This document shows, piece after piece, positions 52,401 to 61,600 of a stretch of 64,000 nucleotides of DNA. The DNA is taken from positions 372,001 through 436,000 of the forward strand of contig CAZKYI010000001.1 in NCBI GenBank assembly GCA_964557005.1, read 5' to 3'. This DNA is from JBECKS01 sp964557005 (lineage in GTDB: Bacteria > Pseudomonadota > Gammaproteobacteria > Pseudomonadales > JBECKS01). The notes under the pieces were generated by a model that saw nothing but the letters and a program-made list of their open reading frames with translations, made no database searches and was not told where the DNA came from. A program made the position numbers and the translations under genes. Numbering within the stretch: position 1 is the stretch's first letter; each line of letters begins with the position of its first letter.

Positions 52401-53067
52401 TATTTTCGATCTCGATTTGCCTTTAAAAGGTAAAAACAAACACGAGGAAAAAGCCCAGCAGGCAATTCATCTATTGAAACAGGCCAAACCCGATACACCT
52501 TTGGTGGTGTATTCAGGCAAGGAAATTGAACGCGACTTTGAAGCGAAATTACGCCGTTATGCGGATCGCATCATTCTGAAATCAGGTGCTTCGGAAGAGC
52601 GTTTGATGAGTGAAGTAACTTTGTTTTTACATTGGCTGGGCGCGCGTTCTGATGCTGACAAACCTGCACCAGAAGTGTTGTCACGCGATGAATTATTTGA
52701 AGGCAAGCGCGTGCTGATTGTCGATGACGATATGAGAAATGTGTATTCGCTGACTTCAGGACTGGAGCGTCGTGGCATGGAAATAGAAGCGGCCAGTTCA
52801 GGGCTGGAATGTCTTGCCATGCTCGAAGCGGGTGCGCGCTTTGATATGATTCTGATGGACATTATGATGCCGGAGCTTGACGGCTTTAGTACCATTGAGC
52901 GTATACGCCAGAACCCTGAGTTCGATGCGCTTCCCATCATTGTATTAACCGCAAAAAGCCTGAAAGAAGACCGCGCAAAGAGTCTTGAATTAGGGGCAAA
53001 CGATTACGTGCTCAAGCCCTTGGAGGTGGATCGTTTGATGGCTTTAATGCGCGTGTGGATGACCTGA
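49414..53067 (+). CDS. Hybrid histidine kinase: TM-HAMP-GAF-coiled coil-HisKA-HATPase-REC-REC-REC
   Basis: This 1217-residue inner-membrane sensor has two helices (about 10-32 and 172-195) flanking a helical extracytoplasmic domain, then HAMP and a GAF domain (about 270-420). A long coiled coil (about 430-550) contains a duplicated 28-residue unit. The phosphoacceptor His is near 563 in MSTMSHELRTPL. The ATPase boxes NLLSNALKFT, DTGLGI and GTGLGL follow. Three receivers come next, with Asp near 879, 999 and 1149. The second receiver lacks the usual leading acidic pair (it has VESKG), so it may be degenerate. It starts with GTG 49414. It is followed at short spacing by cheR, a receiver and cheB, forming one signalling operon. 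Confidence 0.9.
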   Translation: MFSHLSIKNKVQAVAIVGALGFLSYFALSVKNSLDYGSLFSEISENNLQILNINNDISLMLSQVESIAQTSPDSQSLSRSEQLLVEIDDAYARLKSLDPSSKNELNHLQQLSRQYGRLLIDLASDKFDKTQEMRELPKIRSMNRDIAQFGEEYRSRHFKGIEDRVKQSQSIAQETSWFALLVGLSLTIIMLLIARYLSNGVTNNLTHMGKIADQIAQGEWSQPIDCNTGDETAEVLSAIDKMRSALRARSLEDEVRESEQRRLVRLGEVSRGDVSTVNLCQTIMRELTPMLNAQVGALYVAHYPEIIEAGIEAGQPFLKLLASYAYVERKGMSEQFRFGEGILGQVALEKNQVLLSNLPADYLSITSSLGKSRPSFVVITPLIFNEHLYGVFELGFIQEPATHDLSFLMRAGEAIAQSIESAQARENVNAMLLMTREQASKLAEQQHILQAANEDLEQQAMALTESEGRLMAQQEELRVSNEELEEQTKALKLSEERLQAQQEELRVTNEELEEHTRALEKQKHDMQLQNEELERSRKALEEKSSALELSGQYKSEFMSTMSHELRTPLNSILILSENLSENDGNHLTEKQVEHAKVIHKAGSDLLELINDILDLAKVEEGKLELIFDEIDFKVWEKEMRQLFSPIAERKGLEFTVQVGEGVEPQFLTDSKRLNQIIKNLLSNALKFTEQGKVSLHVELDESGKFYDFLVRDTGLGIAPEKQQMIFEAFQQTDGAISRKYGGTGLGLTISNRLAKLLGGRISVASEGVGQGSCFTLHLPKELPDSIVSEDVKLELFSQHNSGASNTSSYKESALPVIAPRKKKSQSANNTLLIIEDDAIFSETLCAIASDYGLDVIAADNGKQGLELAISEQPQGIILDLVLPEMAGMDVLKALRENPATQDIPVHVMSGNDEGEKALSLGAIDFLKKPVSKRQITDILQKLDEGELKHVLIVESKGTDAFESIKKMLTEQSVQVSSVADVREAQTLVEKETIDCIIFDLDLPLKGKNKHEEKAQQAIHLLKQAKPDTPLVVYSGKEIERDFEAKLRRYADRIILKSGASEERLMSEVTLFLHWLGARSDADKPAPEVLSRDELFEGKRVLIVDDDMRNVYSLTSGLERRGMEIEAASSGLECLAMLEAGARFDMILMDIMMPELDGFSTIERIRQNPEFDALPIIVLTAKSLKEDRAKSLELGANDYVLKPLEVDRLMALMRVWMT

Positions 53068-53083
53068 ACGGGTAAGGTTCACT

Positions 53084-53989
53084 ATGAGTACACAACACGA
53101 GTCACTCGACTCAACGAGTAAAACCAGTGCGACTTCCCCAAGCCATTTGGAGATACTGGATATTGAAGAAATCGAAATCCAGCTTTTGCTGGAAGCGATT
53201 TATCTTAAATATGGTTACGATTTTCGTTCGTACAGCAAAGCCTCTATTACACGAAGAGTTAAGCTGCGTTTACTGGCCGAAGGTCTGGAAAAGGTTTCCC
53301 AACTTCAGCAGCAAATTCTGTATTCGCGCGAAAAATTTTCCAAACTGCTCAATGATCTCACCATCAATGTCACGGAAATGTTTCGTGATCCGGAATTCTA
53401 TCGTGCATTTCGTGAACTGGTGATTCCGGTATTGCATAGTTATCCTTCAATCAAGATATGGCATGCAGGTTGTTCTACTGGCGAGGAAATCTATTCCATG
53501 GCCATCTTGTTGCAGGAAGAAGGGCTCTACGATAAAACCCAGATTTACGCGACCGACATTGACAAGAATGTGCTTGCGAAGGCCAAAAAGGGTATTTTTT
53601 CGACAGAGGAACTTGAATTGTACGCACGTAATTATGCCGAGAGTGGCGGTGTGTATGACTTTTCCAAATACTATACCTTGCGTTATGACAACATCATTAT
53701 GAACCAGTCACTCAAGAAGAATGTGGTGTTTGCCGATCATGATTTGGCGACTGATCAGGTGTTCGGGGAAATGCAGGTCATCATTTGCCGCAATGTGATG
53801 ATTTATTTCAATCGGGATTTACAGGATCGTGTGTTCAGGTTGTTCCACGATAGCCTGGATATGGGTGGTTTTCTGTGTCTGGGCAGTAAGGAATCCATTC
53901 GCTTTTCAGCATCAGCAAATAAATTTTCTACCTTGCATGAAAAATATAAGATATACAGGAAACTGCATAAATTGGTGGACTCACTATGA
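53084..53989 (+). CDS. CheR-type protein-glutamate methyltransferase
   Basis: This 301-residue protein has the CheR N-terminal helical domain (about residues 25-85, YDFRSYSKASITRRV) and the SAM-dependent methyltransferase domain. The latter shows NVTEMFRDPEFY, WHAGCSTGEEIYSMA, ATDIDKNVL and VIICRNVMIYFN. CheR enzymes methylate glutamates in chemoreceptors, but none is encoded here. The coiled-coil sensor kinase upstream may be the methylated partner. Its stop overlaps the start of the next gene by four bases (ATGA), showing translational coupling. Confidence 0.92.
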   Translation: MSTQHESLDSTSKTSATSPSHLEILDIEEIEIQLLLEAIYLKYGYDFRSYSKASITRRVKLRLLAEGLEKVSQLQQQILYSREKFSKLLNDLTINVTEMFRDPEFYRAFRELVIPVLHSYPSIKIWHAGCSTGEEIYSMAILLQEEGLYDKTQIYATDIDKNVLAKAKKGIFSTEELELYARNYAESGGVYDFSKYYTLRYDNIIMNQSLKKNVVFADHDLATDQVFGEMQVIICRNVMIYFNRDLQDRVFRLFHDSLDMGGFLCLGSKESIRFSASANKFSTLHEKYKIYRKLHKLVDSL

Positions 53990-54465
53990 CAGACACAGAA
54001 AAACAAAAGGTACTATTGGTCGATGACAAGCCTGAGAATCTGATTGCACTTGAAGCGGTGCTCGAAGATGAATCGAGAGAGCTGATTAAGGCGTATTCGG
54101 GTAATGAAGCCTTGAAGGTGTTGTTAAAGGAACGTATTTCTCTGGTATTGCTGGATGTGCAGATGCCAGGCATGGACGGTTTTGAAGTGGCTGAGTTGAT
54201 GCACAGCAACACGAAAATTGCCAAGGTGCCGATTATTTTTGTGACGGCGATTAGCAAGGAAAAGAAATATGTGATGAAGGGCTATGAGGTGGGTGCGGTG
54301 GATTATCTGTTCAAACCGATTGAACCTGTGATTTTGAGAAGCAAGGTTAAATTCTTCCTTGAACTGGATTTGCAAAAACGCGAGCTGGAAAAAATGTTGG
54401 CCAAGAGTCGTCAGTCTGAACAGGATTTTTATCAGGCCATGCAAAATCCCGCTGGCAAGCCCTAA
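53986..54465 (+). CDS. Single-domain response regulator with C-terminal helix
   Basis: This 159-residue protein has a receiver domain with the acidic pair in LLVDDKPE, phosphoacceptor Asp 57 in LLDVQMPGMDG, the Thr in IFVTAI and the Lys in YLFKPI. After about residue 125 it has only a Lys/Glu-rich helix, with no DNA-binding or enzymatic output domain. It may shuttle phosphate between the hybrid kinase and its partners, or act through protein contacts. It overlaps cheR by four bases and precedes cheB by 20 bp. Confidence 0.9.
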   Translation: MTDTEKQKVLLVDDKPENLIALEAVLEDESRELIKAYSGNEALKVLLKERISLVLLDVQMPGMDGFEVAELMHSNTKIAKVPIIFVTAISKEKKYVMKGYEVGAVDYLFKPIEPVILRSKVKFFLELDLQKRELEKMLAKSRQSEQDFYQAMQNPAGKP

Positions 54466-54485
54466 GCCTTGTTTGAGCTTTCAAC

Positions 54486-55088
54486 ATGGCAGTAGCAAAA
54501 ACGGTTAAACCTTTTGAATGCGTGATTATTGGAGGTTCATGGGGAGGCATAGAGGCGGTTAGTGTGATTCTGGAAAAGCTGCCTGTCCGTTTTCCGCTCC
54601 CCATTGTGATTGTTTTGCACCAGCATCGGAAATCTGGCGCACACATGGCTGAAATTTTTGGCCGTAAATGTACTTTACGTGTGAAGGAAGCAGACGAAAA
54701 GGAAAAGCTTGAGCCGAACACAATTTATATCGCACCTGCGAATTACCATCTGTTGATTGAGAAAGATCACACACTCTCGCTCAATGTCGATAAGCCGATT
54801 CATTTTTCCCGTCCCAGCATTGATGTGAGTTTTATTTCTGCCGCTGAATCCTATCGTGATGCACTGATTGGCATTTTGCTCACAGGCGCCAATCAGGACG
54901 GTGCCGAGGGTGTGGCGTGTATCAAGCGTTTTGGCGGTCTGGCGATTATTGAAGACCCTGATACCGCCAAGGTGCCCATCATGCCTCAGTCGGCATTGAT
55001 GAGAACACGTGTCGATCAGGTACTGAATTTAAATGACATTCCTGATTTTTTATTGGCGATTACGGTAGGTTTGCTTAAACAGGCCTGA
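54486..55088 (+). CDS. CheB-type methylesterase catalytic domain (no receiver)
   Basis: This 200-residue protein corresponds only to the CheB C-terminal domain. The triad is present: Ser 18 in GGSWGG, His 45 in VLHQHRKS and the Asp in LTGANQDGAEG near residue 140. The MPQSALM segment near the end is also typical. It removes methyl esters (or deamidates) on glutamates modified by CheR. The regulatory receiver usually fused in front is missing. The separate receiver gene just upstream may supply that function. It is the last gene of the kinase-cheR-receiver-cheB group. Confidence 0.92.
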   Translation: MAVAKTVKPFECVIIGGSWGGIEAVSVILEKLPVRFPLPIVIVLHQHRKSGAHMAEIFGRKCTLRVKEADEKEKLEPNTIYIAPANYHLLIEKDHTLSLNVDKPIHFSRPSIDVSFISAAESYRDALIGILLTGANQDGAEGVACIKRFGGLAIIEDPDTAKVPIMPQSALMRTRVDQVLNLNDIPDFLLAITVGLLKQA

Positions 55089-55159
55089 TGTACTTGTCAT
55101 ATAAATTGAACGGTAGTTAAATTGACTTGACTGATCAAGGAAACAAGCGGAGACAGGCC

Positions 55160-55924
55160 ATGTTTAAAATGCTGCGAAAACATTGGGGGGTGCAGGCGTT
55201 CCTGAACTGGCTCATTTTGAGATTCATGTTTGCAGAAATGGAACGCATTGTTGCAGAGACCTTTGTTCCATTGTTGAGGCTGATGGTAGCAGACAAGCAG
55301 AAATTTCTGGCTGACTACCAGCAGTTGGTGGCTACGCGTACCCGACTTCCTTTTTATGCCAGCCCTTACCAAAGATGGTGGGCGAATTATGGGAATCTGA
55401 TTCGCGAAAACGAATTTGCTTTGACCTTGCTCAAACAACATTTGTCTGAGCAGGATTTTCAGGAGCTGGTGGTGACTTATACCTCCGAGCGCATTGGCAA
55501 ACGCTTTCAGTTTATGAAAAACGCGATGGTGAAATTCAGCGAAAAGAAAAATCTGCATCAAACCATGCAGAGCGCTTTTGGCCAACGCATGTTGCCTGTC
55601 ATCAATTCTATGTCGCAGTTTCTGGTTGGGGAAATGGAGATTGGTCTTGATGAACATGGCACCATTGTGATGGAAATTCCTGAGTGCGCCATGCACCGCA
55701 GTGTGAGTGATTCTGTGCCGCAGGAACTTTCCTGTTTATATTCGTGCAAAGCGGCTTGTGAAGCGGTGTTTTCAACAAAAGATGTGATGAGTTTTGAATT
55801 TGAACCGCACTTGCCAGGTTTTGGATGTACCTTGCGTGCCTATATGGAAGGTAATCCTGTGCTCGATTCAAAGCGCAGGTCTTCTAACAACCTGATTAAT
55901 ATGGTGGATTCCGCCTATGCCTAA
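55160..55924 (+). CDS. Unrecognised protein co-expressed with a TetR regulator
   Basis: This 254-residue, mostly helical cytoplasmic protein begins MFKMLRKHWG after a GGAG ribosome-binding site. A TTG 11 codons earlier is possible but less likely. A central part (about 130-185) is helical, and near residue 205 is CLYSCKAACEAVF, a cysteine-rich stretch. It is followed by MSFEFEPHLPGFGCTLRAY. The late Cys plus beta-strand arrangement vaguely recalls L-2-amino-thiazoline-4-carboxylate hydrolase-like proteins, but I cannot support that assignment. Its end overlaps the tetR start by eight bases, so the two are translated together. Confidence 0.6.
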   Translation: MFKMLRKHWGVQAFLNWLILRFMFAEMERIVAETFVPLLRLMVADKQKFLADYQQLVATRTRLPFYASPYQRWWANYGNLIRENEFALTLLKQHLSEQDFQELVVTYTSERIGKRFQFMKNAMVKFSEKKNLHQTMQSAFGQRMLPVINSMSQFLVGEMEIGLDEHGTIVMEIPECAMHRSVSDSVPQELSCLYSCKAACEAVFSTKDVMSFEFEPHLPGFGCTLRAYMEGNPVLDSKRRSSNNLINMVDSAYA

Positions 55925-56543
55925 AAAAGCGTATACCCAAGATGAAGTGCTCGCCATGAAAGTGCGTATTATGGACGAAGCTTCAAAAATTATGGCCGAA
56001 AAAGGTGTGGCGAATATTTCCATGCGCAGTCTGGCAAATTCGCTCAATATGACAGCACCGAATTTGTACAACTATTTTCCAGGCAAACATGAGCTGTTTC
56101 TGGAAACTGCATTAAGAGGTTTCGATTTGTTGGCTGCGAATATGAAGCAGGCAAGTGAAGGTATTGCTGAGCCACGTGAACAGCTGCGTGCGATACTGAA
56201 ATCTTCATTCGCCTTCGCGCAGCAGCGTATGGGCTATTGGGAACTGATTTTTCATCCGCCTATTTCTCTTCGGGAATTCGAAGGTACACCTTTTGAAGAA
56301 GTTGACAAAATCCTGCGTGAAAAAACCTTTCACCTGATGATGAATATTGTGAAAGAAACCACGCGACATTATTCAGCCGATAAAGACAAGGCGCTGCCAG
56401 TTCGTGCGATTACCACCATGACCAATGTGCATGGCCTCATCGATTTATATAACCACCGTATTCTCGAACAATTTGGTGAACCCGAAAAACTGGTTGAACG
56501 ATTGATTGATGAATCGCTCGATTTTATTTTTCCTGTTCAGTAA
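55917..56543 (+). CDS. TetR-family transcriptional regulator
   Basis: This 208-residue protein has a typical N-terminal TetR DNA-binding domain (about residues 12-60: ASKIMAEKGVANISMRSLANSLNMT, then NLYNYFPGKHELF). A helical ligand-binding C-terminal domain follows. Most regulators of this family repress their own operon and a neighbouring gene. The overlapping upstream gene is the most likely target. It ends three bases before tadA, so tadA may be read from the same transcript. Confidence 0.9.
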   Translation: MPKKAYTQDEVLAMKVRIMDEASKIMAEKGVANISMRSLANSLNMTAPNLYNYFPGKHELFLETALRGFDLLAANMKQASEGIAEPREQLRAILKSSFAFAQQRMGYWELIFHPPISLREFEGTPFEEVDKILREKTFHLMMNIVKETTRHYSADKDKALPVRAITTMTNVHGLIDLYNHRILEQFGEPEKLVERLIDESLDFIFPVQ

Positions 56544-56545
56544 TT

Positions 56546-57028
56546 ATGTTCAGTGAGCAGGATACACAGTTTATGGAGCAAGCCATCGCGCTTGCGCGTT
56601 GTGCAGCCAGTGAAGGTGAAGTGCCCGTCGGTGCGGTGCTGGTGCTTGAACAACAAGTGATTGCTTCGGCCTATAACAAAAACATTCAACTGAAAGACCC
56701 CGCTGCGCATGCAGAAGTGCTGGCAATCCGGCAGGCAGCCGAGCGCATGGGCAATCATCGCCTGCCTGCGGCAGAACTGTTTGTGACGGTGGAGCCTTGC
56801 ATGATGTGCGCAGGCATGATGGTACATGCACGCATTGGGCGTTTGGTGTATGGAGCCACCGAGCCTAAAGCCGGTGTCGCACATTCCCATTTACACGCAT
56901 TTGAACAGCGTTTTCTAAATCATCAGATCAAGGTTGAAGGTGGCTTGCTGGCAGAGCAATGTGCTGCGTTGATGAGCGATTTTTTCAGAAAGCGTCGAGA
57001 TCAGGCTCGACAGGCTCAAATGCGTTGA
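56546..57028 (+). CDS. tadA: tRNA-specific adenosine deaminase
   Basis: This 160-residue zinc deaminase converts A34 to inosine in tRNA-Arg(ACG), expanding wobble decoding. The zinc site is complete: His 55 and the proton-shuttling Glu 57 in DPAAHAEVLA, and Cys 85/Cys 88 in TVEPCMMCAG. The C-terminus ends with a basic, Arg-rich tail, as usual. It overlaps the 3' end of the convergent mltF gene by 44 bp. In other Pseudomonadales tadA, mltF and purL also lie together. Confidence 0.95.
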   Translation: MFSEQDTQFMEQAIALARCAASEGEVPVGAVLVLEQQVIASAYNKNIQLKDPAAHAEVLAIRQAAERMGNHRLPAAELFVTVEPCMMCAGMMVHARIGRLVYGATEPKAGVAHSHLHAFEQRFLNHQIKVEGGLLAEQCAALMSDFFRKRRDQARQAQMR

Positions 57029-58406
57029 AACCGGCTTTGGTAATCCCTTGTTCACGCGTGGTGAACACCAGCGCTGCATAATAGAGTTTGATATTTTTTA
57101 CGTATTCCAGCGCTTGTCTGCCACCTGGTGCGTAGCCATAACTTGCATGCTGGTACCAGCGTTTGTGCTGAAGTCTGGGCAGATACTGTTTGACTACAAA
57201 CCAGTCGTTGGGATTTTCACCCGCTTCGCGTGCGAATCGGCGGGCATCGAGCAAATGCCCCCAGCCTGCATTATAGGCGGCCAGTGCTTGCCAGTTTTTA
57301 TGATCTTCGGGAATGCCTTCGGGAAAGCGGTCGAGCAGTTTTCGAAAATATTGAGCGCCACCAAAAATACTTTGTACCGGATCGAGCCTGTCATCTACGC
57401 CCAATTCATCAGCGGTAATTTGGGTCAGCATCATCAAACCACGTACACCAGTCGGGGAAATGGCTTTCGGATTCCACTGTGATTCCTGATAGGACATGGC
57501 TGCCAGCAAGCGCCAGTCAAGGCCAAACTGTTCTGCTGCCACACGAAAGCTTTGTTCGTACTGAGGTAGACGATGTTTTACATGGTAGAGAAAGATTTTT
57601 GCGCCTGCATAATTCAGGCTGTCGAGGTGATCGAAATGTTTGGCAGAGAGAATATCCAGCGTACCGTCTTCGCGACTTTGGGAAAGAAAACTTTCTGCAA
57701 GTTGTAGCAGCGTTGCGTCTTCACTCGAAAATAACCAACTGATCTGGTCGCTGTTGCCAATCGCAAAAGCACTGGCCAGATGTGGGAAAACATGCTTGAA
57801 GGTAGCCCAGTCAGTGGAGTCAACAATGGTATATTTAATTGCGCCTTCTTCGACCATATTGAGCATGTCAAGCGTGTCCATGTCATGGCGGTCAAGCCAC
57901 ACAAAGGTGGGCAAGTCGGGAATCGATTTAAGCGAATTTCTGCCAGGCTGGCTCGTGAGCGTCATCACTTCATGGTCATAAATGTCTGCAAATGATTTGG
58001 GTTTTCCGTTACCGCGTTTATAAATCAGTTGCTGGGCTACTTCCTGATAGCCACTGCTGTATCTGAAATGGTGGCTTTGCAACATGCGTGGCCTCAGACC
58101 TGCCGCCGCAAAATCTACCTCACGCTGTTTTACCGCTTTGTACACTGCGTTGAGGTCTTTTTTTGCAACCACATCCAGTGAAAACCCCAGCGAGTTGGCA
58201 AAGAGGGTGGCAAGTTCGTATTCAAAGCCTGAATAACCAAAGCGATCTTCAAAGTAAGTGCCCGGGCCGTTAATGGTTGCGATGGTAATACGCCCGGCTT
58301 CACGGGCTTTTTGGAGAGAAGTCAGCTCAGGCTGCGGTAAAGGGAGGCAGCCGAGAAAGAGTGTGATTGTCACTGCAATAAAGGGGTGTCTGGAAAAATT
58401 CACCAC
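56985..58406 (-). CDS. mltF: Membrane-bound lytic murein transglycosylase F
   Basis: This 473-residue envelope enzyme has a short signal sequence ending ITLFLGC (a lipobox-like end). A solute-binding-protein-3-like domain (about 35-265) follows, then an SLT transglycosylase domain (about 290-440). The catalytic Glu is in LAAMSYQESQWNPKA, followed by GVRGLMMLT and AALAYNAGWGH-like AAYNAGWGH. It cleaves murein glycan strands to 1,6-anhydro products. The start is GTG (58406 or 58403). It is divergent from purL and overlaps tadA tail to tail. Confidence 0.94.
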   Translation of the reverse strand: MVNFSRHPFIAVTITLFLGCLPLPQPELTSLQKAREAGRITIATINGPGTYFEDRFGYSGFEYELATLFANSLGFSLDVVAKKDLNAVYKAVKQREVDFAAAGLRPRMLQSHHFRYSSGYQEVAQQLIYKRGNGKPKSFADIYDHEVMTLTSQPGRNSLKSIPDLPTFVWLDRHDMDTLDMLNMVEEGAIKYTIVDSTDWATFKHVFPHLASAFAIGNSDQISWLFSSEDATLLQLAESFLSQSREDGTLDILSAKHFDHLDSLNYAGAKIFLYHVKHRLPQYEQSFRVAAEQFGLDWRLLAAMSYQESQWNPKAISPTGVRGLMMLTQITADELGVDDRLDPVQSIFGGAQYFRKLLDRFPEGIPEDHKNWQALAAYNAGWGHLLDARRFAREAGENPNDWFVVKQYLPRLQHKRWYQHASYGYAPGGRQALEYVKNIKLYYAALVFTTREQGITKAGFNAFEPVEPDLDAF

Positions 58407-58628
58407 AAGACCTTTAAGTTACATGGACGATTTATCTTAGTGCTCCTCATACCTGCTGACAAGCAAGGTGTGATAGTTGAATGGCTCACCTGATTGGGGC
58501 GCAATTCTAGAAATGGCTGGCAAGGCTGTCCAGTAAAAATGCGACAGTTATTTTTGGTGTAAAAATCGAGTAGAATCGTGGCTCATTTTGCACCTCCTTT
58601 CACGCGCTGTTTCAGGAAAATCCAACTG

Positions 58629-61600
58629 ATGATTGAGCTTTTCGGCCGCTCGAGTCTGTCAGCTTTTCAGCAAGAAAAGTTGTTAATCGAGCTTCAAAAA
58701 AAATCCCCGCAAGTTAAACGAATTTCTGCACGGTATGTGCATTTGTTACACACACAGGCACCGCTTGATGAAGCACAGATGCAGCTTGCAAAAAATTTGC
58801 TCAGCTATGGGCCAAGTGAAAAAGCGCAAGCAGCCATAGAAGCGGGGCAGAGTATTTATGTGTTGCCACGCATCGGTACCCGTTCACCCTGGTCAAGCAA
58901 GGCCAGCGATATTTTCCACAATGCAGGGCTTGAGCGCGTTTTGAGGGTTGAGCGTGGTCAGGTATTTTTAATAGAAGCAGAGCCTGCACTTGCTGATGAA
59001 ATTTTGCTTGAGCTTGCCCGATGTTTTCATGACCGCATGACCGAAAGCGTGATTTTGCATGATTTGACAGGTGCGTCTGTTTTTTCAGAGGCCTCACCTA
59101 AACCCATGCACAGCATTGATATTCTGGCAAAAGGGCGAATAGCACTGGAGCGAGCCAATCTGCAACTGGGTTTGGCGCTGGCTGAAGATGAAATCGACTA
59201 CCTGTTGGACAGTTTTCAAGGCTTGGGGCGTAATCCCAATGATGTGGAATTGATGATGTTTGCACAGGCCAATTCGGAACACTGTCGCCACAAAATTTTT
59301 AATGCGGACTGGCTGATTGATGGTGAGTTACAAAGCCATAGCCTGTTCAAAATGATTAAAAACACCTATGCAAGTGCGCCTGAAGGTGTACTGAGCGCTT
59401 ATGCGGATAACGCATCAGTCATTGAAGGCGCCAGGGTAAAGCGTTTTTTCCCTGATTCACACAGCAGGATTTATCAGCAGCATGAGGAACGCGCGCATAT
59501 CCTCATGAAAGTGGAAACGCATAATCACCCAACGGCTATTTCACCTTTTCCGGGCGCTGCGACAGGCTCTGGTGGCGAAATCAGAGATGAAGGCGCTGTT
59601 GGACGTGGTTCAAAGCCCAAAGTCGGTCTATGTGGCTTTACGGTGTCGAATCTGAATATCCCTGATTTTCCGCAAAGTTGGGAAACTTCCTTTGGCAAAC
59701 CTGAACGCATTGTTTCGGCGCTCGATATTATGATTGAAGGCCCCATTGGTGCGGCTGCATTTAACAACGAGTTCGGCAGGCCAAATATCGCAGGGTATTT
59801 CCGCACTTTTGAACAGACCGTGGCAGGCGACCCTGGGCATTTAAGTCGTTCTTATCATAAGCCCATCATGATTGCGGGCGGCATGGGCAATATTCGCGCA
59901 GAACATATTGAGCAGCAGCCTTTTTCTGGTCAGGCTAAACTTGTTGTTATTGGTGGGCCTGCCATGTTGATTGGTTTGGGTGGGGGTGCGGCATCTTCAA
60001 TGGCCAGTGGTGCGAGTTCTGCTGATCTGGATTTTGCTTCGGTACAGCGTGGCAATCCTGAAATTCAGCGCAGAGCGCAGGAAGTGATTGATCGATGCTG
60101 GCAACTGGGAGAGCAGAATCCGGTTATTTTTATTCACGATGTCGGTGCGGGTGGACTCAGCAATGCCTTTCCTGAATTGGCAAAAGATATTGGAAAAGGT
60201 GCACATTTTGATTTGCGTGCTGTGCCCAATGATGAGCCAGGTATGTCGCCATTGGAAATCTGGTGTAATGAAGCGCAGGAGCGTTATGTGCTCGCGATTG
60301 ATGAGCAGCATCTTGAGCGTTTTGAACAGCTTTGCTTGCGCGAGCGTTGCCCTTACGCAGTTGTCGGTGAAACCATCGATAACAAACACTTGAGCCTGAA
60401 TGACACCGTGTTTGAGAACAAGCCGATTGATTTGCCGATGTCGGTTTTGTTTGGCAAGCCACCCAAAATGACACGGGCATTTTCGCATGCGAAAACACAT
60501 CGCGAGGCTCTGCAACTTTCAAATATAAATCTGGCAGAAGCTGTTCAAAAAGTGCTTTCTTTACCAACGGTGGCGAGCAAGAATTTTTTAATCAGCATTG
60601 GTGATCGCAGTGTGACAGGGCAGGTGACACGTGATCAATTAGTCGGGCCGTGGCAAATGCCTGTGTCCGATGTCGCAGTGAGTTGTGCGGATTATGAGGG
60701 ATATGCAGGTGAAGCGATGGCGATGGGTGAAAGAACGCCGCTCGCTTTAATCAACGCAGCAGCTTCGGCGCGTATGGCGGTTGCAGAGGCGATTACCAAC
60801 ATCAGCGCTGCGAGCATCAGACAGCTTTCCGACATCAAGTTATCCGCTAACTGGATGGCCGCCGCAGGTTATCAGGTTGAAGGGCAGTGCAGTGAAGATC
60901 AGGCGCTGTTTGAAGCGGTGAAAGCAGTCGGTATGGAGCTTTGCCCCGAACTTGGCATCTGTATTCCGGTTGGTAAGGATTCCATGTCGATGAAAACGGT
61001 TTGGCAAGATGCCAAGGGCGAACAGCTTACCTCTTTATCTCCCATGTCCTTGATTGTGTCAGCGTTTGCACCTTGCACAGATGTACGCAACACGCTCACG
61101 CCACAACTGCACACACAAGGCGATACCGATTTGATTCTGATCGATTTGGGGCGTGGCAAAAATCGTCTGGGGGGTTCTTGCCTTGCACAGGTTTATCAAC
61201 AACTCGGTAATGAAGCGCCTGATTTAGATGATGCAGAAGATTTGAAAGCGTTATTTGCCGTAGTGCAAGGTTTGCACCGTGACGGCTTGTTACTTGCCTA
61301 TCATGATCGCTCTGATGGCGGTTTGTTGGTTGCTTTGGCAGAAATGTGTTTCGCGGGGCGTTGTGGTTTGAGCGTAAAACTGGATAGCTGTTTGCAAAAC
61401 AGCAGTGATGAGCAAGAGCTAGTTTCGGTTTTGTTTAATGAAGAATTGGGTGTGTTGTTGCAAGTGAAGCAAGCAGATACCGAAACTGTGTTGGCACAAC
61501 TCAGTGCTGCGGGCTTGCAGGCGTGCAGCAGTGTGATTGCACAAGTGAACACGGCAATGACGCTTGAGTTTTCAGCAAATGATGAACCTTTGTTTTCATA

